A stretch of DNA of 64,000 nucleotides, taken from contig JAHQIW010000455.1 in NCBI GenBank assembly GCA_019055375.1, positions 45,567-109,566 of the forward strand, in the 5' to 3' direction. The notes under the pieces were generated by a model. That model searched no databases, was not told the origin of the DNA, and was given only the letters and a program-made list of their open reading frames with translations. A program made the position numbers and the translations under genes. Source of the DNA: Parelaphostrongylus tenuis. Its lineage: Eukaryota > Nematoda > Chromadorea > Rhabditida > Metastrongylidae. Of the stretch, positions 49,190 to 61,689 are shown piece after piece (within the stretch, counting starts at the first letter, position 1; each line of letters opens with the position of its first letter).

Positions 49190-50210
49190 TAAGATATTCG
49201 TGGAGATCAATGGCATGACTTTTCACTTGTAATTGAAGGAATGATTTGTTTCGGACAAGTCTGGCGCAAGCTCCCTTGCCTTGAATAAAATGAAGGCTCT
49301 ATGAACTCGATGTAAGGTTGAACCAAGTCATGGTTATTCGCTTCGCCTGCGTAGTTAATGTGATCACCGTTACTGAGCTACCTGCTTCTCGTGCCCTTAT
49401 GTCATAAAAAAATCACGTTATGCCGCTAAAGCTGTGCTGCACCGAAGAGTTTAATCACATAAGCAAGATAAAATTTCTATAATATGGCTTATAATGCATG
49501 CTCAAATCTTCAAATACCAATAAACTCATTGTTTCTATGCCACTTTGTGCTCAACAGGGGGCCACTAATAGAAAAAAAGTAAAATTGCGCGATACCTTAT
49601 AAAAGAAATGGATCACTTCCTTTCTCCACGCCCATTTTCAGAGCACGTTAAAAAATTACCTTCTAGTAATTTTTAAATTCTGGAAAGTCACTCGGTTGGT
49701 GAAATTTTGAAAAATTCAAAGGTGTATATTTTCATAAAACGGCTTTTTTTTCTTGCGCTTTAACAGCAAATATATAATAATACTTTTTATTCAAGCATTT
49801 CTCACCGTACAAAGTTTGTTCTTGAGAGTTTCAGTAATCATTCGATAGCTCTCATCTCAACAACTGCACTGATATATTTGGTTTGAACAGAAACTCTATA
49901 GTGCACTGTAGCATCCAAAAGAATGTCCATTTTTGCACAGCGCGACATTGACACATAACCAAAGCGGTGTGTCTGTATGTGGATAGGGCTTCTCAGTATT
50001 AACACTAACCATCGCGCTTTTTTCGGTCTCAAATTTGCGAAATGCAATCGCCTTTGATTGTTCACCTCATTAAAAAGTTTTTTTAAGAAGTAAACATATC
50101 ATTAAAATTGTAGAGATTCAAACAGCCGAATTGTTTCTGAAAGAAGTCTAAGGAAGCAGCTTAGTTCTTCGATAAATGTTTGAAAGAGGAACATAATTTT
50201 GAAGAGGATA
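49190..50210. other. Upstream of known PHD exons, unassigned
   Basis: The minus strand at about 49210-49290 holds protein-like frames (for example ARELAPDLSETNHSF) that might be a further PHD-gene exon, but no phase-consistent join was found. 49800-50065 carries element-G-like motifs. Confidence 0.3.
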
Positions 50211-50213
50211 TAA

Positions 50214-50417
50214 CATGTTTCAAACTATTGCAACCTAAATGCTATTCAGGCGCCTGTTTCATCCCACGAGCACGCATCAGTATTCCCGTCGTCGATCCCT
50301 TAATAGAGTAGCATAACTTCATGCGATCGGCTGAAATGAGGACAGTGCTACTGATGAGTAACGGTAGGATGGAACAGGCGCCTGTATAGCACTTAGAGCT
50401 CAATGGCTCAAAACATG
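50214..50417. repeat. Short MITE with ~50 bp terminal inverted repeats
   Basis: The left end CATGTTTCAAACTATTGC with AGGCGCCTGTTTCATCC is mirrored by GGATGGAACAGGCGCCT and GGCTCAAAACATG on the right. About 204 bp, no coding capacity. The ORF over 50242-50451 is a by-product. Confidence 0.75.
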
Positions 50418-50419
50418 CT

Positions 50420-51560
50420 ATATCTTTATCAGATTGTAATTGTTTGAGCAAGATCTATAAAAAGCCATTTCAAAAATAAAGGATACTTTTGAAGTTATCG
50501 AGAATTGAGCCACCGAATGACTTCCCAAACGTAGAAAGTGACCAAAAAATGCGCTTTATCAGACGGCTGAAACTGGGAGCGGAAAACGAAAGTTAAACTA
50601 ACAATCATCCAGATTTGTTACGCTCGCAGAGTCAGTCAATACTTCAAGCGCATCTCGCCTAATCCATGCGATTTGTTCGTGACAACCTTTAGTGTCTTTT
50701 TTCTCAATGATATCTCATTATTAAATATCCAAAGAAAAGAAGAATTTTTGAAGATTTTCAAACAAAGTGACACGACAAACTTCATTCAAACTGAGGCGAG
50801 CAAACTCTTCTACAAATAGTGTAAAAAAGCGATGACGTTGTGAAAGAATCGGTAAACGTAATTCAAATTAGACAAATTGAAAATTGATAAATAACAGAAA
50901 CTCTGGATCAGGTCTTGCATAAACCAATGAGGAGTAGGTCAAGGGAACAGATACATCCAGTTTTAACAAGTATTGGGAGCAAAATAGACAACTTACAAGC
51001 AGAAGCGGGCTACAAATAGACGGCAGACGCCGAAATGGTTTACCGCGTAAGTGTCCGATCGATATCAATCTTCCAGCCTCACTTACGGAGATGGCAGAGA
51101 GGCAGACAGTTAGGGGGCGGCTTGAGGCGGCGTCTAAACACGCGCAATAACCATCGATCGATTAGCGGTGGTCAACGACTGTCGACCGGACCGTTTGCGA
51201 TCAGCTTTTCACATACGCGCTTTCGTAGCATGCAATTATCACATCAATCATCATAATCGGTCATGCTATATAAGCGTTTTTTTTGGTGATTCGCATGCAA
51301 AGAATGTTGATTAAAGTAGCTAGCTGTCTGTCCTCAGAGAATCAAGCTGCTCTTTTCCGACCTAGTCATTGATGACTTAGCCATCTCTGAATGTGAGTGA
51401 CAGCGTACTCTTCTATGTTTTTCAAGAAGCTAGAGTTTCCTTGAACAACGGACAAAATTACTTACTGCATAGTGAGTCGGAAATCTCCTTGAGTCATTTT
51501 TTTCATAGATATCTCATTTCCAATGGAGTCATAGAATAAATTAAAAACTTTAACAATCAC
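50420..51560. other. GC-richer interval with TATA-like motif, no gene
   Basis: 50985-51260 is GC-rich, with two GTAAGT donor-like sites on the minus strand and a plus-strand GCTATATAAGCG near 51268. It could be a promoter or 5' UTR region, but I cannot assign a gene. Confidence 0.25.
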
Positions 51561-51564
51561 TAGT

Positions 51565-51842
51565 TAGTGCGCAGAACTTCCAGAAGCTTCTTCATGGAGT
51601 GCAACTGGCTCCTGACCGACCTGGATTACAACGAGATTGGACTTGAACGTTCGCGGCTTCCATGCTTGGATTTTGTACCGTTTACAAATTTCATGGCCTG
51701 GAGCACCCTTTGAACAAAAGAAAAACATTGTTTGCCTTGTTAGGAGGTGGCGTTTTGCGCGTCTTTCGATCACGAATTTTGCAAGAGTGTCTTGTGCAAT
51801 GTTGACGCTTGATAAAGAAATACCCAAACGAACTAGAGTCAA
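51565..51842 (-). CDS. Putative 3'-terminal exon, unknown protein
   Basis: After an acceptor-like AAAATTAG, 92 open codons run to a TAA. Protein-like content: VRLGISLSSVNIAQDTLAKF, then ERRAKRHL, FFFCSKGAPGHEICKRYKIQ and LVVIQVGQEPVALHEEA. The length is well above chance for this composition. I do not recognise the family and found no clear upstream exon. Opposite-strand frames look like shadows. Confidence 0.4.
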
Positions 51843-51849
51843 CTAATTT

Positions 51850-53635
51850 TAAACATATTTCGCACAGTTTGTTCTCTGTTGCACTTGACTTAGTTTGAGC
51901 TCTTTCATTGGCGCACCAGAGAAAGAGTATTGCATAGAATTTAGATTACTTCGGTGTCTCTGTCGGTCCACGGTTTTTGAGATACATTCTCTCGGAAAAA
52001 ATAGTTGGCCATAATATTCTGCTTGCATGCAAATACTCTGCAGAGTACGTTTTCAAGAAGCGTTCATAACACTTATCCGATCGTTTCTTAACTCCTACAA
52101 TTTCAGATTTTTCTGAAGGAGATATGGTGTTACTTGTAACTGTTCCTTTGGTCAGTTACCAGATACTACCGTGAAGCGAGGAGATGCCTTAGAAATTTGA
52201 GACTTTTGAAGACGATAAGAGTGCCCAGCAGACTCTGTTCAATAGTCCTATGAGTACAGATTGCATGCAATCTACAATCTGTATTGTGATCTTGTGGTGC
52301 ATTGTATACATAGTACTAAGTACTTTTTGCTAGTATTAATAAACCTAACATAGTAATGCAGACATAGTGCACATTGTGAACCAAACAGTAAAAATACGAC
52401 AGATCGGTGATGCCCAAAAAGGTAGAAATTACTAAACGTCGGCCTTCATGTTCTGTCATAATCACGTGATCCCTCATCTTATACCTCGACATGATTTTTT
52501 TCTTCAACCTGATATAAGCTCAATCTTAAATAACTGGAAGACTCACGAAGAACAGATTGGAGAAGGCTGTTCTCTATGTGGTTAGAATTTAGGTTGTGAA
52601 TTATTTTGCTGAGATCTGCAACTCTCCAGTGAATTGGTACTTCTTGGCAAGCACACTAGGTCGACTCATTTTTGTTGATTCTCGTAAATCTTACATATAA
52701 TAATCAATAATTAGTAGCTGGTCAAGCAATAGTGTGGTGGTTTGGGTTTAGCACTAGCTACATATTTACAATGTGTTTGTGAACGGTATGCTCTACCTAC
52801 CACCACGCTTCTATTATGGGTAAAGCAATCTAATAAAATAAGCCAAGTCTGCCTGTCATACTTTCAAGACCATTGAAAGCTATTTTAACTACACGAGTAA
52901 ATGAGGACGAGATTTTACTCAACTTAACTATGCCGTGCAAAGGCTCTGGTATCATAATACGAATTTTCACCTTATTAAAATGATACCATAATCAAGAGGA
53001 ACTTTTTGCTGCGATCACGAGCTTTGATATGGATTTTGTCAAGATGCAATGTTACCCGGAAATAGGGTGGTAACGTCAAGCTATTGAAAAATATTTTGGA
53101 TAGGTTTTTGAGCAAAATGTAGTGCCTTAGAATATATGTCGATTACATTCAGTGGCCATCTTGTAACACGAAAACTTCAGAAGGAAAAATTAAAGGCAAC
53201 AACAACAACAGCAACAATGTAGCCCTTTGACAGTTGGTGTTAACATTATCCGTAATCACATTTAAGCTCGACGAAGTATAAAAAGTGAAATGAAAAATTT
53301 CATTTTATGAAGTATGTCGCACACCACTTTATGATAGCTTACAATAAGTGTTAGGTGTGAAATATGTAGAAGTTCGCTAGTTATGAACCAAAAAAGCAAC
53401 AAAGAGCACCATACAGCTATGTGTAACCTAGAGACACAGTGAGCGTTCGTCCAGTTCTTCAAGATTCTGCAATTGCTACAGTCGGAAAGAAAGTTCTGCA
53501 TCACCTAAATAAGCATAAAATACTCCCATGCATATCTTGAGATTATCAAACTTTCTTATGAGAATTTTTTTCCACTAAATATTAATCGTCTTTATTTTCA
53601 CTTTGTAACAAGCCTTCGCCGTGTCCAATGTTACA
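51850..53635. other. Mostly unassigned; possible exon at about 52370-52508 (-)
   Basis: After a TATATCAG acceptor on the minus strand, about 46 codons read MSRYKMRDHVIMTEHEGRRL then VISTFLGITDLSYFY before a GT. It may be an exon of the same unknown gene as 51565-51842, but the phase does not join directly. Nothing else is recognised. Confidence 0.25.
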
Positions 53636-53639
53636 GTCG

Positions 53640-54130
53640 AAGTCTGTGTTTTATTGCGTCATTATTGGAAAAGGGTATTTCACAGCGAGCTCCAGCCGAC
53701 TAAATCAACGAAGTTGAAGAGGAAGGCGTAACAAGCAAATTTGTTGCTGGACGATAGTTTATCTTTTCTCAATGGCGGAGATCTTGACTTTGAAAGCAAA
53801 CATCGTTCAGGACGTCCAACAAAGCTGAAAAACGAAGATTTGATTGATGCTTTGGAAGATGGACCGTCGTGAAGTGCACATGAATTTTGCAATCAAACAT
53901 GATGTTTCTCACAAAACGCGCAATTCATTTCCACTGGCTCAGCTTTATCCACAGAAAGCCACAACAAGATTCGCACAAGCTCGCTGGAACACAAATCGCC
54001 AAAAGAGTCAAAATTTACAGCCAGCTGCTCAACAATCCACTGATGAAGGAATGGTACTTTTACCAGATTTGACACTTGACACACCGATGGGAGAAAGTCG
54101 TAGAAAACGATGACCCTTATTTTGAAGGAA
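53640..54130 (+). pseudogene. Decayed mariner transposase, internally deleted
   Basis: Plus-strand remnants: FLNGGDLDFESKHRSGRPTK (helix-turn-helix region, family form GDFDLEDKPRSGRP), followed after stops and a large internal deletion by HRWEKVVENDDPYFE, the mariner C-terminal motif. The catalytic DDD region is lost. Confidence 0.75.
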
Positions 54131-54134
54131 AGTT

Positions 54135-55340
54135 ATTACTGCTTTTGTTTGAAATTCAAGCATGAATGTTCAACTTTTTACAAGTGACCCAAAACTTCGC
54201 CAACCTAATACAATGGAGTTTGCACGTGAATTAAACTAATGTGCCACAAATGCAGAAATTTTGCGGAAAGATTTGAAAGATTCCGTGAGTGAAAAATTTG
54301 AAGCGATCGTTAAGGGAGTTTAGTGCCGAAAAGATCATTTTATTGAGAGACTGGATCTGTCACCGTAGACTAGTAGTGCATCCTTAAGGCGGCTCATTTT
54401 GATACCAAAGGATATCAAGAAGAATGATGAAAGACGACTGTCAATATGAATAATGTACATAAATGAAGAACATCATTATCTGAGTTTGTTCCCTCGCATA
54501 TAAGCGAGAATACAAAACAATGAAGAAAGTCGCCATTTCAAGGCACGTTTCATCAAAAGTGATGCTGATTTGGAAGTAGAGAAAAAAATATGAGCCATAA
54601 CAGCACGTTCATATGCCCTCACCGATTAAATTCATCGAGCTCTAAAGCGCAATTTAGCGGCTTTTCATTTTTAAAGGTAAACTTCTCCCCCTTGACATTT
54701 CACCGGTAACAATTGCAGAATCCAATTTTCTGCAAGGCGTATAGTGCTGTTTCGGTACTTAGTCAGCATGTTCTTTAATTCAAATCACTTGTCGGCCAGC
54801 GAAATAGATATCAGTAATGAAATGAAGGCGTCGTGACCAAATTTGTCTACCTCCATTGAGTCTGATGAAGAGGATAGAAAGAAATGGTAAAATTCGAATC
54901 AGCCGGGATATTTCCTTCGAATACAAATCAAAGCTGTCTACATAGTAAATATTTAAAAGGCTTTAGTTCAGTGACCGTTCTCAGAATATTTTCTGCTTTG
55001 ATTGGGCGTGGAGGAGCAATGAATAACTTATGATTTTTATCACAAATCTACTGTGTCTGATTAAAAGTTTGTTCAGAACAGAAGCTGCAAATCTGTACAA
55101 TGGCTATAGGTAGTGAATTCGTTTGCATACAGTACAATTAGTCTAGTCAAAACCTTTGTCAATAAAAAAACAATGATGAAACGTTTGGCTTTGGTCAATC
55201 AACTGCTGGTGTTTCACACATTTTCTCTACCATACTTGAATACTTAACGGTCCATGGTCATAAATTATGCAGGCATAAGCGCATGAAAATGGGTTGGTTC
55301 AGCTACTTTGCTCATTAAAATCCCAAAGTAGGCCTAGCTG
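54135..55340. other. No gene recognised
   Basis: AT-rich, with short frames only. Nothing supported. Confidence 0.35.
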
Positions 55341-55344
55341 GGGC

Positions 55345-55640
55345 TTCCTTAGGTCGTCATCACATTAGATCAGCCTCCGGCTTTTGGGGACTAGAGAGGC
55401 AATACCACCTTGCGCCTAGTAGCTGACGAGACGGTGGTCAATCCTGATAATGTTTACTTTTGGCTGGGCTCTCCAAATGGAGACGTTGAACTACTCCTCA
55501 GCTTGGGTAGCCCTGCTGAAGGTTAAACCACCCCTCCCCCAACTGTACTAAACAGTCCGACACCCAAGAATACGTTGCAGCCACGATGGAGAGGTAAACC
55601 ATCTGGAAAGTTTTTCCGCCCTAGAGGTTGGTAAATGCAC
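55345..55640. repeat. GC-richer block, probable mobile-element fragment
   Basis: A sharp composition change with phrases such as GGCTGGGCTCTCCAAATGG and CCACCCCTCCCCCAACTG, and no open frame. It looks like an untranslated end of a retroelement. Identity unknown. Confidence 0.3.
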
Positions 55641-55644
55641 TTGT

Positions 55645-57290
55645 AGTGTTTACAGTAAGCTATGAAGGTCTATTGACTTACAAATTTAGTGCTAAAACAC
55701 TCGCATTTATAATCTGTCAATCTCAAAAGATTGGAAAGTATGGTAAGCCCTTTCACAATGTCTATGCAGCCATCATATATTGTATGATGCAGAAAGATAT
55801 GTAATCACTACATTGTACACGGATGAAACTTTAGAACGGAGATTTTGATTTATGTTGTGCAGAATACTTTGATTCTAGATTTTGATTGCTAGGAGTAATT
55901 TCAGGGGTTCAGTGGGCATTATAGTGATTGTGAAGAACATTTTACATTATTCTGAACTTCTGAGTGTAAAGCAGCTTTCAACAATTTGCCGTCACGAAAA
56001 AGTTATATATGAATATCTAAGACGATACAAAGTTGTGCGATGTGCATTCCTGATATTATGGGGTTTAATAAGGCACAAAGCCGCTAACCTGACGAGAGCA
56101 AATCACTGAATATATAGGAAGGATGACGTTACATGAACGTGGACCATCTGGACCTCTCTAAGCACTGTAATTAAAATAGAACGAAAGCTTAAAATGTCCA
56201 CAACCGCGTAGGCTAAGTGTGGAATTACTAACAAATGTGTCCTTGACATTTTTACTATTTACAAGTAGCATGAGGGAACTGGAACGCTTTTTGTTGTACG
56301 CCTTACAAAATAATGTCATAAGTTGTTTTAGCCGTTATAAAATGTTTATGTAGAGTTTTTCAATAATATTCATTTGATCTGTGTAGATATAGAATTGCTC
56401 GTAATTGCTTAGCATTGCACAGGTGTGATAATCTTTAGGAAACTGTGTGGAGTCTCGTTATAATCTACCCAGTTTTCCAACGGATAACACAAAAGTGGTG
56501 CTGAGAAGATATTGATGTGAGTTATGGGGTATTCATCAGTAAGGTGTTGGTCCACCATTTCCTAACTCTCCTTTGATCTCGCCTGTTAACGCCTTAGAGT
56601 TTTCAACAAGATCGCAAAGAGTTGACTTTACTAGCATCCTACGGCATCTATACAGGAGACCAGTTAACAGTAACTCTAACCACGGAGGTTTTCTTGAGCA
56701 TCAGTGTGGCTGAAAAGTGTGAAAGGGTGAGTCGAATACGTGGAAGGATTGCTGGCATAGTGAATCTAAGCGATCATGTGAAAACTTGGTACTTCGTCGT
56801 TACCCGCACCCTGCTTCAACTCCTTGAGTGAAGCGAGTTTCTCAATTTTTTTTTTGTGTTTTAGTAGTTGGTTTATAGCTTCAATCATCAAAATCTTAAT
56901 GGTGTACTTTATTTCTCAAAAGCCGATTTACTGCACTGTCAAAAGTAAAGATTAAGTATCTTCCGTCTTCGAGCGCTATTTGCTGTACAAAGCTTTCTTT
57001 CTCCTGGATTTTTGGCAGTCATTCATTAACTCAAATCTCTATGATCTAAATACTTAACTAGGTTTCTGAAACAGATTCTTTAGCGCGCTTCTGCAAAGAA
57101 AAAATTGAATCTTTTTGCTCCGCACGCTCTATTTGCTCCTTCATGTGGATGATATCTTGCACTACAGGCATCAAATCACCTCTCTTTTTACGACATGACA
57201 GCTATTTGCAAAACCCGGTCTTCCTTTATCTGCTACATCACATTGAAAAGTCTTCTTAAAAACCTCACTCACTTTTTTCTGATTATAAGG
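55645..57290. other. Mostly unassigned
   Basis: Apart from the exon candidate at 56611-56726, an open frame near 55917-56040 (+) follows a TTTCAG acceptor (GIIVIVKNILHYSELLSVKQ) but has only a weak donor and no family match. Confidence 0.25.
56611..56726 (+). CDS. Putative internal exon, unknown protein
   Basis: Bounded by TTTTCAACAAG and a strong GTGAGT donor, with 38 open codons: KELTLLASYGIYTGDQLTVT then TTEVFLSISVAEKCER. A second frame across the same DNA (RVDFTSILRHLYRRPVN, then NHGGFLEHQ) is also open and protein-like, so the true frame is uncertain. No family recognised. Confidence 0.3.
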
Positions 57291-57294
57291 AAAA

Positions 57295-58065
57295 GAAAAA
57301 CTGACCTTATTCGCTGGGAAAAAATTTTTAATAGAAGTGTCAGCGACCGTTCGAAAGTTGAGATTGAGGCTACACCACCAGGTCGCCGTGCTTCTTAAGA
57401 CACCATTCGTAACGTTGGAACATTCAAAATAAAATCATGTTTCACAAAATCACGTGTTTTTTTTCTCTTAGCCCGCTTATATTTTGCTAGATAAAACTCC
57501 TTCTTTAGAGGGCAAATATTTAAGCGATAGAACAAGCTTTAGTAAAATCAAAATTGTGTTTGCTTTCAAAAAGTTTTCCTGATTGATCCTCTGATTTTTT
57601 GATTTGTGCTTCAAACATCGCCAGACGGAGCTCTATCGTAAGACTGATTCTAATCACCTGATAGCGTAATGTTTCCTATTTCCTAAATTCTAGCGATGTG
57701 ATTATTTTAAGGAACATGGTATAGCAGGGAAAATAAGATGGAGTTTCATATTTTTGATAGCGCTGTTTACCCGCTATTCGACAAGGCAAGGGTCGTTGCA
57801 GGAGGCGTGGCAATGGTGAGATGAGTCGAAACAATCACTAATTCAATTAAAAAATTTTCCTCCGCTTCGAAAGAAACCCAGATAAAACGATTGGCTAAGA
57901 TGCTGCGAAAATTCCCCTACACATTAATTTATTTATTGTGAATGCTACAATGTTATGAAAGGGTGCTTTGAAAAACAGGCAACTTGGAATTATAGCCAGA
58001 GATTTGCTTTCTCATGATCACTGACAATCCTATTAAAAGTTCCTGTGTAGCGAGAGAGAACAGCT
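57295..58065 (+). repeat. TIR element G, copy
   Basis: Starts ACTGACCTTATTCGCTGGG, TAGAAGTGTCAGCGACCGTT; ends ATGATCACTGACAATCC, GTAGCGAGAGAGAACAGC. Interior matches the 28.3 and 44.7 kb copies. Confidence 0.7.
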
Positions 58066-58139
58066 TGCAAATTTGTCGCTCTTCAACATACAAGTACCAC
58101 CATATTTAATTATCCCCCTTTTTGCCCCAAATATTTGAT

Positions 58140-58480
58140 TATTCCTAATAGTTTTCTTGAGTCGCGCGTGTAGTCTGTTATGGACTCCCGTACAGTGCGA
58201 TACACGTGTTTCGCAACGGTCAGTATGATATTTTAGAAATACCAGCCAGAAGCAATCGAGTGTAAAACAGTGTCGATCTAGTGATTCATATTACCTGATG
58301 ATACGAGTAAATAGCACGTTGTTGCCTACTTTAAGTAAGAACGCTAAAGTACCCCGAAAGGATTGGCTAGGGTCGATGGGTCTGCCCGAATGACGAAGCT
58401 ATTAAGGCAGAAAGAAGTATATCGAATTTTACAAGAGGTCATAACAGACTACACGAAATGTTGGCTCAAATAATAGCTAT
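58140..58480. repeat. Fold-back family F, copy 3
   Basis: Carries GATACACGTGTTTCGCAACG, AGCAATCGAGTGTAAAACAG and ATGGGTCTGCCCGAATGACG in the order of copy 1. Confidence 0.65.
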
Positions 58481-58869
58481 GAGATCTGCAAAGCAGTGTA
58501 CTTTGTTTTTTCTTCTAAATAATGAGCCACGATCGGAATTGCTCTATCACAGAAATTGATGCGAGCATTCAAAGAGCAGGGAGAATGAATGGACTGAACT
58601 TTTTTGAGAAAGATCGGTTCATCTATAATGTAGACAAGCTTTACTGAAAGGGAATCCTATTGTAGGTACTTCTTAATCAGCTTACTACTTCATGGCACGC
58701 TTCCGTGCAGGATGGTAATAAACTGTAGAACTACTGTATATCAGTTTTAATTGTCACCTAAGCTTTTTTTCTTTTTTTCAGTCTCGAACATAAGAAATAA
58801 CATTCTGTCCACATTATTCACATTAACGTAATGTATCGTTTCGACTATCTTCTTAATACCACGCTAAAA

Positions 58870-59050
58870 TTTCAATATGCCTAATAATTATTTTTTAAAC
58901 CATGTATGTGGTCTGTTATGGGCACTTGTGCAGCCCAATACACGTGTTTCGGCATTGAAAGCCTCACCACCTAGGCATGCCCTTCGTCTTTAGCCAATCC
59001 TCCCGAAGAGAATTTAACCCTCTTCATATAGAAGGCACAGTCGTACTATT
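58870..59050 (+). repeat. Fold-back family F, copy 4 (half)
   Basis: ATATGCCTAATAATTATTTT then ATGTGGTCTGTTATGGGCAC, ACACGTGTTTCGGC and TTAGCCAATCCTCCCGAAG. Only one half-element is present. Confidence 0.6.
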
Positions 59051-59154
59051 TACACGTTCCATTACGTGAAAATGTGCTTGAATGAGCAGTGTTTTAAACA
59101 TGATTGCATTTGGCTGATGTCATCAGATATATCATGCCTTACGTTTCCAGTGTT

Positions 59155-59335
59155 TTCTTGAGGCCACGATCTCAAACTTCAAAATGCCTGATAACTATTT
59201 TTTGGCCAAGCATCTGGTCTGCCATGAATACTTACACAGTCCAACACACGTGCTTTGGCCGTGGCGTCGTCGTCAGTTGGACAGGCCGTTCGCCTTTAGC
59301 TAACCTCTCGAAGGCGACCAAACCTCCTTCATATT
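59155..59335 (+). repeat. Fold-back family F, copy 5 (half)
   Basis: AAATGCCTGATAACTATTTT, CCAACACACGTGCTTTGGCC, GTCGTCAGTTGGACAGGCCG. In direct orientation to copy 4 and about 280 bp away, with similar flanks, so a local tandem duplication is likely. The ORF at 59104-59523 runs through it and is not a gene. Confidence 0.6.
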
Positions 59336-59836
59336 CAATGTTCATTTCCCTTTACAAAATTACTCAGTGGTGCTCTTATAAAACATTTCTTTATACACCC
59401 TACGATAGAGTTGCGAGGGACCCTGGCGTTATTGTGCGATGTCATGCGCGCTGTGTCGAAGCAACGGTAGACCCTTATGCAATGTTTACATCAAAGCAGA
59501 TCTTATTCTTCTCTCTACCTTAATCTTTCTTTCATTTTATGAATTATTTGTAGAAATTGTAGTCAACGCTATGATAATGTTTTTATTATGCTGGGTACTA
59601 AGTTCTACCATAATTTCTTTATTATTTATATTTATTCATAAAAACTTATTTCTTGGTCTTTTTTTGTCCTGTTTGATGTTATTAGAAAGACCGTGGTCTT
59701 AAGATTCCAAATATTTATAACATTTATTTTAACTCTACAGTTTTTTTTTTTTTACTTTACGGATAAATGCGAATGCTTTGTCACATATCGCCTTCGGCAG
59801 AGCGTTTTCTTTCCAAGGATTGTTGCAGAGATCTGA

Positions 59837-60029
59837 ATGGATAGCATTTACTTAAAGCAGCATCTGGGCTGTATGGTGGATGAAGTAAACGTACCCATCT
59901 CAGATATTCAGTCTTTTGCAATGTCAGACGCACAATATATACACGAATGTTGGGTTAACGCCGCCTCGATAGAGCCGTCGCAGGAGCGTGTTCGTGTTGA
60001 ATTCATAAAATTTTTAGAACCGTATTTGT
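59837..60029 (+). CDS. Putative first exon, unknown protein
   Basis: ATG at 59837 follows an in-frame stop; 64 codons run to a GTACGT donor. Content: MDSIYLKQHLGCMVDEVNVP, then SDIQSFAMSDAQYIHECWVN and SQERVRVEFIKFLEPYLC. Acidic and helical-looking. I do not recognise it. The frame at 60061-60249 could contain the next exon, but its second half is dispersed repeat. Confidence 0.35.
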
Positions 60030-60540
60030 GTACGTTGTAGATCAATGACCTTGTGGTGAAGTGCTTTACATAGTTTTGTCTCGCTTCGGTGACAGATTAA
60101 CACAAATGGAGCATTTAAGAGACGTCTACGACTTAAACTTCAAAGTGTTTATTCTATTTCAAAAGAATTTCATGGAGTTACAAAAAAGCAATATCAGTTG
60201 CATTTCTAGAATTCTGAAATCGCAAGCTATCGAACGACATAAAACATGATAAAAAACCAGAATTTATATTCGATGTAAATTGTGAAAAATAACAAAAAAA
60301 TGCATGGAAACTTAGTTACCAACCTGGTAAAAAAGATTTCATGCAGTTATAAAAAAAATCTCAAGATTATGAGTTTTCAAATGACATCGAGCACTATCAA
60401 AAGACCAAGAAATGAATTTGTCGCCTATAAACAAAAATAACAAAAAGTCAATAGAGCTCAGTTCCCAACCTAATAATATCAGGTATTCTTATAAGTTTCG
60501 GCATTACAACAATAGGCATCATATTTATTACCAAGACTAA

Positions 60541-61224
60541 TCAAAGTTGTTCATCAACACTATCCAAAGTATGCGCCATCATCCTGAACACATTGCCACC
60601 TCTCAGACAACAAGTTAGTACGGAGCTTAGAGAAATCATCGTTCTTGGATTCAACAAAGCTGTCAATCCTCTACGCAAATGACTGATGTCTCCAAACTTT
60701 TTTTTGTTCAGGAAGTGCTCCAGCTTCCGGAAGAGGTGATAGTCAGACGGCAACATGTCAGGACTGTGCAGCGAATGGCATCCAGCAACTCCTAGCACAG
60801 TTCGGTCAACTTCCACAAGTTTCTGAGCTATTTTTTGCCTTTGCGCACCTATGCGTGAGTGAGCTCTTGCGGCATCTATCGGACCTTTCTTCCACTTATT
60901 GCCTGCTGCCTTCAATACTCTGTTAATTGTAGCATGACCGCAATCAAAATCGTCAGCCAACTTCTCTGTAGTCAAAGTTGGATCCTCTTTACTTGCTTTG
61001 ACAACAGCAAGTCGATGAATTTCGCGTAGACGTTCAAAGCGCGGCTGATCCTCCATGTTGGAGTTGCTGGTGAGAAACCCAGCAAAAAACCGATACACTG
61101 TTCGCCTGGACAAAGGTCCTTAAGCACTTAAGCATTTGATTTTGTGGAAATTGGTCTATGCATCGCATCCCAGCTCGCACTCATAAAGCAGCAATTTGCG
61201 ACAAAGACTTTGTTGAGCGGCCAT
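60541..61224 (-). pseudogene. Mariner transposon remnant with central deletion
   Basis: Minus-strand reading from 61224: LLLYECELGCDAWTNF, one stop, SRRTVYRFFAGFLTSNSNME then DQPRFERL (DNA-binding region), TTEKLADDFDCGHATINRVL, KKGPIDAARAHSRIGAQRQK, then directly HSPDMLPSDYHLFRKLEHFL. The catalytic centre with the first two aspartates is missing between these. The C-terminal LLSERWQCVQDDGAYF is in another frame. The 190-codon ORF is therefore a deletion product without activity. Confidence 0.85.
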
Positions 61225-61689
61225 GATGTTGCAAGTATAGGCAAATTTGGTGCCAAAAGAGAATTCATAAAAAGGTTGCCAAGCAATTTTAACTAATTCT
61301 CGTAGATAAAACTGATGTTTATTGCCTAATGCCAAAACTTATGAAAAGACCTGATACATCCACTTTTAAATATATCGCATATGCCATTTATCGATGTACT
61401 GCAATGAACTGAGCACAGTTTCCTTCTATATCCTTCAATTCGCAATGCACTAGAGGGTATGCGATTCCTGGCGGTAGGATAACAAAGTTTTGACCGCATT
61501 ATGTTGGTTTTGATTCTCACTGTTAGCAGGTATTGAAAGGGCAGGAAAAATTCTGGGAAGTTTTGAAAGTTTCAATTTTTGACATCTTCGTGCCCTTTCT
61601 TATTGGTAACTCTGCATATATTTATCGATTTCATTAATTTCAGCTACAAATGCCTAAACCAGCGTATAATTTAGAGAAGTTTAACGATT

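Noticed and set aside
59104..59523. 139-codon plus-strand ORF
   Set aside because: Runs through half-element F; composition and position fit chance readthrough of repeat DNA.
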